Made by a program: the position numbers and the translations under genes. A stretch of 64,000 nt of DNA from Filimonas lacunae (GTDB lineage: Bacteria > Bacteroidota > Bacteroidia > Chitinophagales > Chitinophagaceae): contig NZ_AP017422.1 in assembly GCF_002355595.1 (NCBI RefSeq), positions 1,674,001 to 1,738,000 of the forward strand. Reading direction: 5' to 3'. This document shows, in pieces, positions 1 through 7,872 of this stretch. The notes beneath the pieces were generated by a model. The model was not told the origin of the DNA and made no database searches. It saw nothing but the letters and a program-made list of their open reading frames with translations. The number at the start of each line of letters is the position of its first letter. Positions within the stretch are counted from its first letter, which is position 1.

Positions 1-1718
1 TTCAATACACCGGCAGGCATTATTTCGCCTTTTTTCGGAAACAATACCATCCCCTGTGTCATGCTTTTGCGGGGGTAGTCCATGGTGTAAATGCCGGAAT
101 CGCCCGTGCGCATACTATAGGAAGGGTTGTAGATCACATCATTGATATCTACCAGCATTTCTTTCTTTAATTCAGCAATATTGGCGGCAGAGCTGGTTAC
201 CAGTTTTTCGGCATCCAGTACAAAGTCGTTATAGGCATCGTTGCGTTTGCTCAGGCTTTGAAACATCAACAAACGGGCGCGTACCTGTGTGAGCTTGTTA
301 ATGGTGTTGCCCATGGTAAAGCGATCTTCAATATTGCCGTTGCCGGTAGTGCCTATTACAATGATCATGTTGGTTTCGTTCTTGTACGGCATCAACAGGT
401 TACAGGCGTCGGACAAGCCGCGGTACAAAGGCTGGTAAATATTTTCATCCGAACAGGTGGCCAGGTTCAGCTTCTGATCGAGATAGTATTCTACATCGGT
501 AAAATTGTGGGTAAGGCCAAACACATTTTGAAAGGTGTCCAGGCGGCATTTGTTGTATTTATAAGTAACAGCGCCAAAGCGGTAGTTCTTTACCTGTGTG
601 GCGGTGTCGAAATACATTTGCAGGTCTTGTATAATCGATTTGGCTAACGGAAAATACATGCGGTTGTTTACAGAAGCATCCAGCACAAACACCACATTTA
701 TTTGCCGGAAGTTTTTCATAATCTGCAAATACTGGTGGTAGGTGATAGGGTTACCCAATACATTGTATACACTGTTTTTGGAATAATCCATGATGTTTTC
801 GAGGTAACCCGTTTGTATGGTGGAGTCGCCCAGCAGCGGCCTGTTTTGTACCGGGTGAATGTTTTCGAAAAAGGTTCTGCCGGGTATTTCCGAACTGGTA
901 AACAAGGGCTTGCCTTTTTGTGACAGGGCTACATCCTGGTTGGCATACAGTAGTCCTGTGCTATCGGCTGTAAGCGCTTCGGGGTTAAAGCTGAAAGCGC
1001 TGTTGGTGCCCCAGATGCTGATGGCGTCTTTATTAATCCAGCCCAGCATATTCTGTTTGGCGGTTTCTACAGTAATAGAAGGCTCTTTACCTATCAGGAA
1101 GCTTTTTTTATCTTCTGATTGTTTGTACAGGTATACCAGTGAGCCCGGGGCAATGTGAATGCCGTTGGGAGTTTGTAAAGAGGGCGAGCTGAATAATATC
1201 ATAGAATCGCCCAGTACATACCGGTTGGCATTGGCCAGTATATCACGGCCACTTAAATGTATAATAGCTTTAGCGGTAAAGCGGCTGCTGTTATCCGGCA
1301 GGGCTACCTGCCACAGTAATAATTTATCTTTTTTAATCCACCCGGTTGTTTTAGCGGTTTTACGGGGCAAACGGCCTTTGTTATTGGCAAGGTCTATATC
1401 TGCACTGTATTGCAGCAGCTTTACATATTGTGCGTTCTCTTCTACAATGTAAGCCGCATCCATAAAGCCCATCTTTTTCAGGGGCATGTTATTGGTAGGG
1501 CTTATGCAGGTGGTATTCAGTTCACGGTCCGAAAAGGCAATCCACCAGTCGCGCTGGTAAGGATAGCCGTTCAATAACGTGTAATTGTTTAAGGTGGTAT
1601 AATGGCTATCTGCAGGCGTTTTCTTTACCTTGATCTGTTTGCTTTGCAGCAAGGCACAGCCAGACAACATCCAGGTTGCCAGTAAACTCAGGCAGATAAA
1701 AGGGCGGGCAATGTTCAT
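1..1718 (-). CDS. tssR: TssR-like T6SS-iii lipoprotein, 3' end outside window
   Basis: Leftward reading frame with 572 visible codons and no stop; it runs off the left edge. The N-terminus is a lipoprotein signal with lipobox LSGC (Cys about residue 21). The middle (from about residue 340) has a von Willebrand A-like strand followed by an acidic motif (VVFVLDASVNN), which fits the TssR family of Bacteroidota T6SS subtype iii, a periplasmic part of the envelope complex that replaces TssJLM. It is the last visible gene of a four-gene leftward operon, 25 bases after the PKD-domain gene. The start is the ATG at 1716-1718, chosen because it gives the lipoprotein signal. TssR identity is inferred from order, size and fold; family assignment is fairly secure, precise role less so. 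Confidence 0.72.
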   Translation of the reverse strand, partial: MNIARPFICLSLLATWMLSGCALLQSKQIKVKKTPADSHYTTLNNYTLLNGYPYQRDWWIAFSDRELNTTCISPTNNMPLKKMGFMDAAYIVEENAQYVKLLQYSADIDLANNKGRLPRKTAKTTGWIKKDKLLLWQVALPDNSSRFTAKAIIHLSGRDILANANRYVLGDSMILFSSPSLQTPNGIHIAPGSLVYLYKQSEDKKSFLIGKEPSITVETAKQNMLGWINKDAISIWGTNSAFSFNPEALTADSTGLLYANQDVALSQKGKPLFTSSEIPGRTFFENIHPVQNRPLLGDSTIQTGYLENIMDYSKNSVYNVLGNPITYHQYLQIMKNFRQINVVFVLDASVNNRMYFPLAKSIIQDLQMYFDTATQVKNYRFGAVTYKYNKCRLDTFQNVFGLTHNFTDVEYYLDQKLNLATCSDENIYQPLYRGLSDACNLLMPYKNETNMIIVIGTTGNGNIEDRFTMGNTINKLTQVRARLLMFQSLSKRNDAYNDFVLDAEKLVTSSAANIAELKKEMLVDINDVIYNPSYSMRTGDSGIYTMDYPRKSMTQGMVLFPKKGEIMPAGVL

Positions 1719-1743
1719 GTCTATCGCTTTATCAATACGGCTA

Positions 1744-2649
1744 TTACTTGCCTTGTTGTATCTCTACTTTTTTTACGCATTTCTGGTTATCGTCAAAACC
1801 ACATTTCACATTAAAAATGGTAATGCCTTTGTCAAACTGCAATCCCAGGCAGTAGCTATTAAAATCGTTGACCTTACTTCCGTTGACTTTAATAATGGCC
1901 TTTTCGTTCTGACACAGATAGGTAGCGAGCAGGTAGTTGTAATTAGCATTAAAACTGCTGCCGTTGGCTATTAACTGCAAATGCGTTTTAAAATCGTTGT
2001 CTATTTTTTCGTAGGTGTTGTCTAAGGAAATAGAATCGTTTACGGTTTTAAATGCAGGTAGTATTGTAATCTTATGCAGTACGGGGTATTCGGTAGTGTT
2101 GGTATACAACAGTACGGTGTAGTCGCCGGGTTGCTGGTAGGCGTAAATGGCTAAGGGATCTTTGGAATCAATATTGCCCGACTCTCCAAACTTCCACCGG
2201 TAGGCGGTTGCATTCAACGCTTTGCTGCGGAAAACAATGTTTTCAAACTGCATACCTACATGCGGCGCGTTAACGCTGACCAGCGAATCGGATAAATCGG
2301 TTTCTTCCGGTTTTTCCAGCACCTGCACGTTCATGATTCGGGAATACTGGCCGTTAATCAGCAACGATACCTGGTAATAGCCGGGTTTGCTGTAGCGGTA
2401 GGTGCCGCTATCGGAAACGGCCATAGAGCCATCACCAAAGCTCCATCTTTTATGGGTGGCAAACGGGGTGTTATCGGCAAAGTATAAAGTGTCGCCTACG
2501 GATAATTTTAAAGGATATACGGTTGCTGCTATATCGTTATCGCTGTGAATAACCTTCTTTTGAAGCCACGCGAAAAGACCTGCTGTCAATAATAATAAAA
2601 TGACAGTGAGGGCAACAATGTTTTTCTTGTTTTTTTGGATAAAATCCAT
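1744..2649 (-). CDS. T6SS-iii membrane-anchored PKD-domain protein (TssP-like)
   Basis: 301 residues. One membrane segment near the N-terminus (about residues 11-31) after a basic patch, so an inner-membrane anchor with a periplasmic body. Two PKD-type Ig-like domains follow: about residues 48-105 (WSFGDGS, then YSKPGYYQVSL) and 127-185 (WKFGESG, then QQPGDYTVLLY). The last 90 residues contain four cysteines (in YLCQ, SYCLG, VKCGF and QKCVK), which could form disulfides in the periplasm. It lies between the TssO-like genes and tssR, where T6SS-iii clusters keep their trans-envelope components. I call it TssP-like by position and domain content; the letter assignment is uncertain, the T6SS membership much less so. 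Confidence 0.68.
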   Translation of the reverse strand: MDFIQKNKKNIVALTVILLLLTAGLFAWLQKKVIHSDNDIAATVYPLKLSVGDTLYFADNTPFATHKRWSFGDGSMAVSDSGTYRYSKPGYYQVSLLINGQYSRIMNVQVLEKPEETDLSDSLVSVNAPHVGMQFENIVFRSKALNATAYRWKFGESGNIDSKDPLAIYAYQQPGDYTVLLYTNTTEYPVLHKITILPAFKTVNDSISLDNTYEKIDNDFKTHLQLIANGSSFNANYNYLLATYLCQNEKAIIKVNGSKVNDFNSYCLGLQFDKGITIFNVKCGFDDNQKCVKKVEIQQGK

Positions 2650-2706
2650 GAAAGGGGTGGGTGGTTAGAGTGAGTTGAAAAAGGGGAATACAAACGGATA
2701 GCAAGG

Positions 2707-3231
2707 TTAGTTGCTACGCGCTGCTATGGCTGCGTTTTTTTGTGACAGCTGTTGCTCTTTCTCCTTAAAGCCAATGCTGCACTCGGTGTATTGTTTTTCA
2801 TATTGTGTAATGTTTTGCAATTTGGCAAATGCAATCTTCTTATCGGCAAAGTACATCTTATAAAAAAGAGCTATCTGGCCGTAGTTCTCTTTGCGTATGT
2901 CGGTGATTTGTTTGTTTTCGGTAATGCTTGCTATATCGGCTATGCTATTGGTAATGTCGGTTTCAGAAAAGCCCTGTAGCTGGCTTATAGGCAGCACTTC
3001 TATTTTGTCGAAGGTTTTAGACATAAAAGGGGCAATATCCTGCTGGCGGGCATTGAAATGCTGGTGTTCTTCCAGTAAATACATTTCAAAAGCCATATCA
3101 TTTTTAAAGGGCGAATCCATTTTTCTCAGGAATATTACCGAAAGAAGTACCACGCCGCAAAGCGTTAACAACAACAGGTATATAAAGTGCTGCTGTCTTT
3201 CTTTCTGTTCCATTGAAATGTGTGCTTCCAT
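2707..3231 (-). CDS. T6SS-iii inner-membrane protein, second TssO-like
   Basis: 174 residues: a short cytoplasmic N-terminus, one membrane segment (about residues 16-36, IYLLLLTLCGVVLLSVIFL) and a periplasmic domain rich in charged helix, ending in a likely coiled coil (KEKEQQLSQKNAAIA). It has the same topology and nearly the same length as the gene immediately upstream, from which it is separated by 26 bases, so the two look like divergent paralogues of the TssO family of T6SS-iii envelope proteins. A downstream in-frame ATG at residue 7 (MEQKER) is an alternative start. No Shine-Dalgarno is evident, which is usual in this phylum. Could equally be the protein others call TssP. Confidence 0.65.
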   Translation of the reverse strand: MEAHISMEQKERQQHFIYLLLLTLCGVVLLSVIFLRKMDSPFKNDMAFEMYLLEEHQHFNARQQDIAPFMSKTFDKIEVLPISQLQGFSETDITNSIADIASITENKQITDIRKENYGQIALFYKMYFADKKIAFAKLQNITQYEKQYTECSIGFKEKEQQLSQKNAAIAARSN

Positions 3232-3257
3232 GTTGGTGTAGGTTTAGGGGGTGATGG

Positions 3258-3767
3258 CTATCGGGCTGATGAAAAATTCCGTTGTGGGTCGTAGGTTAAG
3301 TCGTTTTGTATTTTCCGGGTAAACTTAATGCAATCTGATAAATCTTTTAAGGCCAGCTGCTCTCTGTCTACAATATTGCGTATACTATCTTTTAGCATCA
3401 ACATTTTGTCTACTTCTGTAAGCAGTAAAGAGTAGTGTTGGAAAGCTGCGCTATCTGCATCTATAATTCTAGTAATATCTTTTTTATTATCTGCTATATA
3501 TTTTTCTAGGAATAAATCGCTTCTTACCTGGTTGGCATTCAGCATCTGCATTAAGGAGTATAGTGAATCTACTTTATTATGTAATACTATCTGCTTGTTC
3601 AATACTTTTTTGCAAGCGAGTATATCATCGGCTATATATTGTTTTTGAACGTTGTAGCTTTTAAAGAATAGTAATACAGGAACAAATGCACATATAATCA
3701 ATAATATAAAGTACCCCCAGAAAATAAGGGTTTTATTCTTGATGTTTTCATAATTAACTGGCCTCAT
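3258..3767 (-). CDS. tssO: T6SS-iii inner-membrane protein TssO-like
   Basis: 169 residues. One N-terminal membrane segment (about residues 14-36) is followed by a long helical, coiled-coil-like periplasmic region with regular Leu/Ile spacing (KVDSLYSLMQML, HYSLLLTEVDKML). This fits TssO of Bacteroidota T6SS subtype iii, part of the inner-membrane platform of the envelope complex. It is the first gene of the leftward T6SS operon and starts about 30 bases downstream of a well-formed promoter (3794-3824). It is divergent from the response regulator at 3964, with the putative operator 3825-3838 between them. The TssO call is from topology, length and neighbours, not from a profile search. Confidence 0.7.
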   Translation of the reverse strand: MRPVNYENIKNKTLIFWGYFILLIICAFVPVLLFFKSYNVQKQYIADDILACKKVLNKQIVLHNKVDSLYSLMQMLNANQVRSDLFLEKYIADNKKDITRIIDADSAAFQHYSLLLTEVDKMLMLKDSIRNIVDREQLALKDLSDCIKFTRKIQNDLTYDPQRNFSSAR

Positions 3768-3793
3768 GTGGTGTGGTTATGTTGTATTGCGGA

Positions 3794-3824
3794 CAAACTT
3801 AGGCAGAACATGTATATTAAACAA
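3794..3824 (-). promoter_or_regulatory. Promoter of the leftward T6SS operon
   Basis: Read on the minus strand: TTG (3822-3824), 20 bases, then TAAGTTTG (3794-3801), a full match to the Bacteroidota -7 box TAnnTTTG. It lies about 27 bases before the first T6SS start codon. The palindrome at 3825-3838 touches the -33 element. Confidence 0.65.
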
Positions 3825-3838
3825 TCGTATAAATACGA
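3825..3838. promoter_or_regulatory. Putative operator TCGTAT-AA-ATACGA
   Basis: Six-base inverted arms TCGTAT and ATACGA around a 2-base centre. It sits directly upstream of the -33 element of the T6SS operon promoter and about 33 bases upstream of a candidate promoter for the response regulator. The same arms recur at 4708-4723 before tssD. Likely bound by the neighbouring LuxR-type regulator (inference). Confidence 0.6.
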
Positions 3839-3870
3839 CTATTTATACAAAGTTTGTGCAAATAAAAAAA

Positions 3871-3901
3871 TTGCTTGTTAATGAAAAACTCTTTACGTTT
3901 A
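3871..3901 (+). promoter_or_regulatory. Candidate promoter of the response regulator
   Basis: TTG (3871-3873), 20 bases, TACGTTTA (3894-3901), one mismatch from TAnnTTTG. It would give a leader of roughly 55 bases before the start codon at 3964. The spacing of 20 matches the other two promoters in this region. Confidence 0.4.
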
Positions 3902-3963
3902 TCCCGGAATTAACCTAACCCCGCTGTAATTGTTCAACAATCCCTTGGAAAAACCAGAAAACG

Positions 3964-4704
3964 ATGAAAAACAGAGAGCTACCCTTAACCATCGGCATTG
4001 CCGATGATGATGCTAATTTTGTAAACGCCTTAAAAGATGAGATAATTAAAGATCCCCAGCATCAGATTTCCTTTTGTGCGCCCGACGGCGGTAAGTTATT
4101 AGAACTGTATAACGTAAATGATACCAGCTGCCTGGTTATTGATTTGTATACCCCTTTTATTAGTGGTATGGAAGCCGTAAGGCTTATTAAAAATGTAAGT
4201 GAAGAAGTGAATATCATTGCTTACAGCAGCACGTATCAGCCAGATATGGCCGATATGTTGTTTCAATGGAATAATGTGATGTATTGCGAACGTAGTATTG
4301 ATTTTATTACGCGTTACATTGATGATCCCATGCAAAAAGAAGATGCAGAGTATAAGGCTTACCTGCAGCACTGGCAAAACAGAACCCTGTCTATTATCTC
4401 GGGCCGCAAGAAAGAATCACCCACTGAAGCATTGAAGCCGGTAGAATTAAAAATACTGGCATTGATCGCAGAAGGGGCTACCAATCATGAGGTAGCATCG
4501 TCGCTTGCTTTAAGTAAACGAACCATTGACACTTATATAGAAAGGCTGATTAAAAAGCTGGAAGTGAGTAATCGTATCGGGCTTGCTGCTTATGCCTTTA
4601 ATAAGGGGGTATGTAAGCTGTATTGCGAGGTGGGTAAAAACGGAAGATGTGATACCAGTAGCATCTTTACACCTATTGCGGAGGGGATGCATAGTATTGT
4701 GTAG
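3964..4704 (+). CDS. LuxR-family response regulator next to T6SS
   Basis: 246 residues. An N-terminal receiver-like domain (about 1-125) has the acidic pocket (GIADDDANF) and a phospho-acceptor Asp (CLVIDLYTPFISG), with Ser/Thr in IIAYSST. The usual conserved Lys near VMYCERS is missing, so phosphorylation may be weak or absent. The C-terminal LuxR helix-turn-helix is clear at about 155-215 (KILALIAEGATNHEVASSL, then SKRTIDTYIERLIKKLEV). A short tail after the helix-turn-helix carries three cysteines (GVCKLYCEVGKNGRC). No histidine kinase is adjacent. It sits between the divergent T6SS operon and tssD, both of which carry the same palindrome, so it is the obvious candidate regulator of T6SS expression. 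Confidence 0.82.
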   Translation: MKNRELPLTIGIADDDANFVNALKDEIIKDPQHQISFCAPDGGKLLELYNVNDTSCLVIDLYTPFISGMEAVRLIKNVSEEVNIIAYSSTYQPDMADMLFQWNNVMYCERSIDFITRYIDDPMQKEDAEYKAYLQHWQNRTLSIISGRKKESPTEALKPVELKILALIAEGATNHEVASSLALSKRTIDTYIERLIKKLEVSNRIGLAAYAFNKGVCKLYCEVGKNGRCDTSSIFTPIAEGMHSIV

Positions 4705-4707
4705 TGG

Positions 4708-4723
4708 GTCGTATATATACGAC
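4708..4723. promoter_or_regulatory. Putative operator, 16-bp perfect palindrome before tssD
   Basis: GTCGTATATATACGAC is a perfect 16-bp palindrome. Its core TCGTAT-NN-ATACGA is shared with 3825-3838. It ends 13 bases before the -33 element of the tssD promoter. Confidence 0.62.
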
Positions 4724-4736
4724 AATTTGTAAATTG

Positions 4737-4768
4737 TTTGGTTATTAAATATAATATATCTAATCTTG
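4737..4768 (+). promoter_or_regulatory. Promoter of tssD
   Basis: TTTG (4737-4740), 20 bases, TAATCTTG (4761-4768), one mismatch from TAnnTTTG. The leader to the ATG at 4798 would be about 23 bases and is very AT-rich, typical of a highly expressed Bacteroidota gene. Confidence 0.55.
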
Positions 4769-4797
4769 TTTACTTTTTAATTTTTAATCTATTTATT

Positions 4798-5193
4798 ATG
4801 GCGTACAACGCAAGTCTGAAATTCAATGGCGGTAGTGACTACAAAGTTCTGGACGTTAATTACAATGTAGCACGTACCAGCGATGCCTCTGGTCGTGTAG
4901 CTTCTGATCCATCTAACGCTACCATTAAAGTAGTAGTAGAAGCTACTGAAAAGAGCGATATTCTCGAAAGCATGCTCAATGCTAAGTTCAAGCCCACCAA
5001 AGGTGCTATCACTTTTAACAAATCTAATGAAGAAGGTAAACTCATTGAGTTAGGCTGGGAGAATGGCTATGTTATCTGGCATGAAGTTAAATTTGATGCC
5101 GTGAATTCACACAGCATGCACATCAGCTTTGTAGTGAGTGCTGAAAGCATTTCTTACGGAGGTGCTCAGTATAATGGTTGTTGGCCATCCTAA
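4798..5193 (+). CDS. tssD: Hcp-family T6SS tube protein TssD
   Basis: 131 residues beginning MAYNASLKFNGG, matching the TssD (Hcp) family of Bacteroidota T6SS subtype iii: a small all-beta protein that forms hexameric rings stacked into the inner tube and is secreted. The typical family ending (SAESISYGGAQYNGCW) is present. The ATG at 4798 was chosen over the in-frame upstream codons because it gives the family N-terminus and lies downstream of the promoter. An AT-rich leader and a hairpin right after the gene (5227-5264) suggest high, separately controlled expression. A second tssD follows. Confidence 0.9.
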   Translation: MAYNASLKFNGGSDYKVLDVNYNVARTSDASGRVASDPSNATIKVVVEATEKSDILESMLNAKFKPTKGAITFNKSNEEGKLIELGWENGYVIWHEVKFDAVNSHSMHISFVVSAESISYGGAQYNGCWPS

Positions 5194-5226
5194 GCGCATT
5201 CCTTACACAAAATTATAGTGTACCTG

Positions 5227-5264
5227 CTTCTTCCTGCAATAAGTGTTCCTGTTGCGGGAAGAAG
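5227..5264 (+). terminator. Strong hairpin between the two tssD genes
   Basis: Arms CTTCTTCCTGCAA (5227-5239) and TTGCGGGAAGAAG (5252-5264) pair over 13 bases with one G-U wobble. Only a short T run follows (TTTG), so it may be a leaky terminator or a 3' stabiliser that makes the first tssD mRNA more abundant than the second. Confidence 0.55.
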
Positions 5265-5311
5265 TTTGTGGTGCGTTGGCTATTCCCGCACATTCTTTCA
5301 AAACAAATACC

Positions 5312-5701
5312 ATGAGCTCATATAAAGCAGCATTAACGATAGAAGGAACCGTGTATAATGTAAGACACTGCTCTTTCAACTATAAACAAAATATTAAGCC
5401 CGATGGCTCGCCGCATGCGCAGGTGCTGGGTGGTATTATCACCATTATACTGGAAGAACCTGCCCCTAAAGATATTATCCAGTGGATGATCACGCCCGAT
5501 GAAAAGAAGAGCGGATCGGTTCGTTTTTTTGAAGTGAACAGCAGCACGGGTACGCACCAGTTGCTGGAGTTTAAAGATGCCTACTGTGTGCAGTTTGATA
5601 ATGTGTTTGACGGCGATAAGCATAATGCCGGTAGCCTGGTAAGTTCGCTGGTCATCAGCGCCAATGCTATCAGCTTTGATGGTATCGAGTTTAAGAAATA
5701 A
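5312..5701 (+). CDS. tssD: Second Hcp-family T6SS protein TssD
   Basis: 129 residues from the ATG at 5312 (MSSYKAALTIEGTVYNV). Same fold and length as the upstream TssD and the same family ending (LVISANAISFDGIEF), but clearly diverged in sequence. T6SS-iii loci often carry several tssD genes, one structural and others serving as carriers or adaptors for particular effectors (established for the family; which role applies here is unknown). It is followed within about 70 bases by a terminator, so it ends the T6SS part of the window; no effector or immunity gene follows it. Confidence 0.85.
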   Translation: MSSYKAALTIEGTVYNVRHCSFNYKQNIKPDGSPHAQVLGGIITIILEEPAPKDIIQWMITPDEKKSGSVRFFEVNSSTGTHQLLEFKDAYCVQFDNVFDGDKHNAGSLVSSLVISANAISFDGIEFKK

Positions 5702-5768
5702 ACCACCTGCTTACACTAAGCAGTGTTAGTATTTATAGAGTTACACATCAGAAAAATGGTGGAACGTT

Positions 5769-5799
5769 AAAATGCCTGTAAAAGGGCGTTTTTTCTTTC
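5769..5799 (+). terminator. Terminator after the tssD pair
   Basis: AAAATGCC and GGGCGTTTT form a stem followed by TTTTTTCTTT. It overlaps the in-frame upstream extension of the sigma factor frame, which argues that translation of that gene begins later, at 5865. Confidence 0.6.
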
Positions 5800-5864
5800 C
5801 GGCTATCTGTGTTTTCATACGCAAATCAACTTTTTCGGCTAGTTTGCAGGTTGGAGAAGCGTTG

Positions 5865-6458
5865 ATGGTGTCTACCAATAATATCACATACGAACAAAAA
5901 GAGCAGCTGTTACAGGTAGCGGCAGGGAACGAGCGCGCTTTTGCTGATTTCATGCTGGCCCATAGTGACAGGCTGTACTCTTATATATTACGCATTACCA
6001 AAAATGACCACTGGGCGCAGGAACTGGTGCAGGATGTATGGCTGCAGGTTTGGCTGGCCCGCGCAGTATTTGCGCAACTGGACAACCCGGTAGCTTACCT
6101 CAACCGGATGGCGCAAAACAGATCCATTGACTGGATACGCCGCAATAAGCGGGAGCTAAAAGCACAATATATTATACAGCAGCAACAACAATCGCCTGTA
6201 TTGAATACCGCAGCGGAAAACGTTGATCTGGAAACTACCCGTAAATTATTACAACAGGCTATTGAAAGCCTGCCTGCCCAACGCCGGCGCATTTTTGAAA
6301 TGAAGCAGGAGGGGCTGAGTTACGACGAAATTGCTGCTGCTTTACACATCTCCAAAAATACCGTACGTAACCAGATGGTGAGCGCCCTGCACACCTTACG
6401 CACCTTTTTACAGGAGCATGGCGACGTGCTGCTGATTTTTTTCTACTTTTTTTTATAA
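5865..6458 (+). CDS. ECF sigma factor, FecI type (locus 1)
   Basis: 197 residues. Sigma region 2 at about 28-95 (DRLYSYILRITKN, ELVQDVWLQVW) and region 4 at about 130-185 (LPAQRRRIFEMKQEGLSYDEIAAAL, a helix-turn-helix) are clear. The start is the ATG at 5865; the frame is open upstream, but a terminator sits there. It is followed 49 bases later by a FecR anti-sigma gene and then a SusC with an STN signalling domain, the standard transenvelope circuit: substrate-loaded SusC signals through FecR to release this sigma factor, which transcribes the SusCD operon. The last 12 residues are strongly hydrophobic (LLIFFYFFL), a feature shared in kind by the other two sigma factors here. Confidence 0.85.
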   Translation: MVSTNNITYEQKEQLLQVAAGNERAFADFMLAHSDRLYSYILRITKNDHWAQELVQDVWLQVWLARAVFAQLDNPVAYLNRMAQNRSIDWIRRNKRELKAQYIIQQQQQSPVLNTAAENVDLETTRKLLQQAIESLPAQRRRIFEMKQEGLSYDEIAAALHISKNTVRNQMVSALHTLRTFLQEHGDVLLIFFYFFL

Positions 6459-6507
6459 CCTGATAGTCCTGGCTTCTTTTTTTGTCGTTTTATATAGATA
6501 TAGGATC

Positions 6508-7743
6508 ATGCAAATACCAAAAGAACAAATAGAACAGCTTTGGCATAAATACCTGCACAACGAGGCAACTCCTGCGGAAGTAAGCACTTTACTGGCATAT
6601 ATAGATGCCGCAGAGGGTGAGCAGCTGGATTTTGTGGCGGAAGGACTGGCAGGTGAAACCCCGGCAAGCAAAGGCTTTGTAGGGATGGATGCCACGCAGA
6701 AGGCAGAGCTGGTGCAGCAATGGCAGGCTATGCGTATGCAGCAGCCGGCTGTGGTGCGCCAGGGGAATTTTGCCGGCTGGAGAAAATGGGCAGCTGCGGC
6801 GGCCTTGCTGGTAATGGCTTCGGGTGCTTACTTATGGATGAAACGGCAGCACGCGGGGTCGCAACAGGTGGTAACAGCGGCAGTTAAAGAAAATATACAG
6901 CCAGGGCAACAGGGCGCTATTCTTATACTGGCTGATGGCCGTAAAGTAGTGCTGGACAGCCTGGGTAATGCGGGTGTGATAGCCACGGAAAATGGAACAA
7001 AAGTGCTGTTGGAGAACGGTAAGTTATCTTATAATGGCGCAAATACCACTACCGGTGCTATGTTGTTTAATACCATGCAAACGCCCCGGGGGCGCCAGTT
7101 TCAATTAACCTTGCCGGACGGTACAAGGGTTTGGATGAACTCTGGCAGCCAGTTGCGCTATCCTACGGCTTTTGCGGGAAGGGAAAGGCTGGTGGAGTTA
7201 ACGGGCGAAGCGTATTTTGAAGTAGCCCAGGATGCACATATACCTTTTAAGGTAAGTATTGCCGGTAAGGCTGCGGTGGAAGTGCTGGGTACTGCGTTTA
7301 ATGTCAGTGCTTATGCCAACGAGCTGTGGCGTACTACCTTGTTGCAGGGCAGCGTGCGGGTGCTGGACAACTATCATGCACAAACCGCAACAGTGCAAAA
7401 CAGTGTAGTATTGAAGCCTATGCAACAGGCAGTAGTTACTGCGGAGTACATGCCGGCCAACCTGAATAAGTCTATAACGGTATATTCTAACGTAAATACA
7501 GATAAGATACTGGCGTGGAAAAACGGCCTGTTCAATTTTGACGGGTTAAGCCTGCAGGAAGCGATGCAGCAGCTGGAACGCTGGTATGATATAGAAGTGG
7601 TATATGAGAATGGTATACCTGAAATACCTTTTGGCGGCGAAATCAGCAGGAATGTGAGCTTTGACGGATTATTGAAAATGTTGACCGAGGCTGATTTGAA
7701 ATTCAGGGTGGAACAGGGAAGGAAACTTGTAATTATCAAGTAG
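6508..7743 (+). CDS. FecR-family anti-sigma factor (locus 1)
   Basis: 411 residues. An N-terminal cytoplasmic part binds the sigma factor; one membrane segment lies at about 93-110 (AAAALLVMASGAYLWM); a periplasmic FecR domain follows at about 190-290 (TPRGRQFQLTLPDGTRVW, ELTGEAYFEVA); a C-terminal DUF4974/STN-like domain closes it (LQEAMQQLERWYDIEV to the end). This is the usual Bacteroidota FecR layout. It lies between its sigma gene and the SusC it should contact through the SusC STN domain. A stable hairpin in the 129-base gap after it may limit read-through into susC. Confidence 0.87.
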   Translation: MQIPKEQIEQLWHKYLHNEATPAEVSTLLAYIDAAEGEQLDFVAEGLAGETPASKGFVGMDATQKAELVQQWQAMRMQQPAVVRQGNFAGWRKWAAAAALLVMASGAYLWMKRQHAGSQQVVTAAVKENIQPGQQGAILILADGRKVVLDSLGNAGVIATENGTKVLLENGKLSYNGANTTTGAMLFNTMQTPRGRQFQLTLPDGTRVWMNSGSQLRYPTAFAGRERLVELTGEAYFEVAQDAHIPFKVSIAGKAAVEVLGTAFNVSAYANELWRTTLLQGSVRVLDNYHAQTATVQNSVVLKPMQQAVVTAEYMPANLNKSITVYSNVNTDKILAWKNGLFNFDGLSLQEAMQQLERWYDIEVVYENGIPEIPFGGEISRNVSFDGLLKMLTEADLKFRVEQGRKLVIIK

Positions 7744-7787
7744 AAAAACTAAAACTAGCTATACAGCAACATCACCTTAATAAAAAA

Positions 7788-7813
7788 CCGGAAGCGATTA
7801 GGCCCGCTTCCGG
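7788..7813 (+). terminator. Hairpin between fecR and susC (locus 1)
   Basis: Nine-base perfect arms CCGGAAGCG (7788-7796) and CGCTTCCGG (7805-7813), preceded by an A run and without a T run after it. Likely a partial terminator or RNA processing site separating regulator from structural genes. Locus 3 has a hairpin in the same place (36364-36393); locus 2 does not. Confidence 0.45.
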
Positions 7814-7872
7814 CGAATAGTTAAGGATGATAAAAGAGGTGTTGTGAACCATTTCTAAACAACCAAAACAGA

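Noticed and set aside
258-1974. Several rightward frames of 70-130 codons
   Set aside because: They lie opposite the long TssR and PKD-protein frames, which have signal sequences and family features; the rightward ones have none.
5772-5864. Upstream extension of the locus 1 sigma factor
   Set aside because: The region contains a terminator stem and codes for residues unlike any sigma N-terminus.
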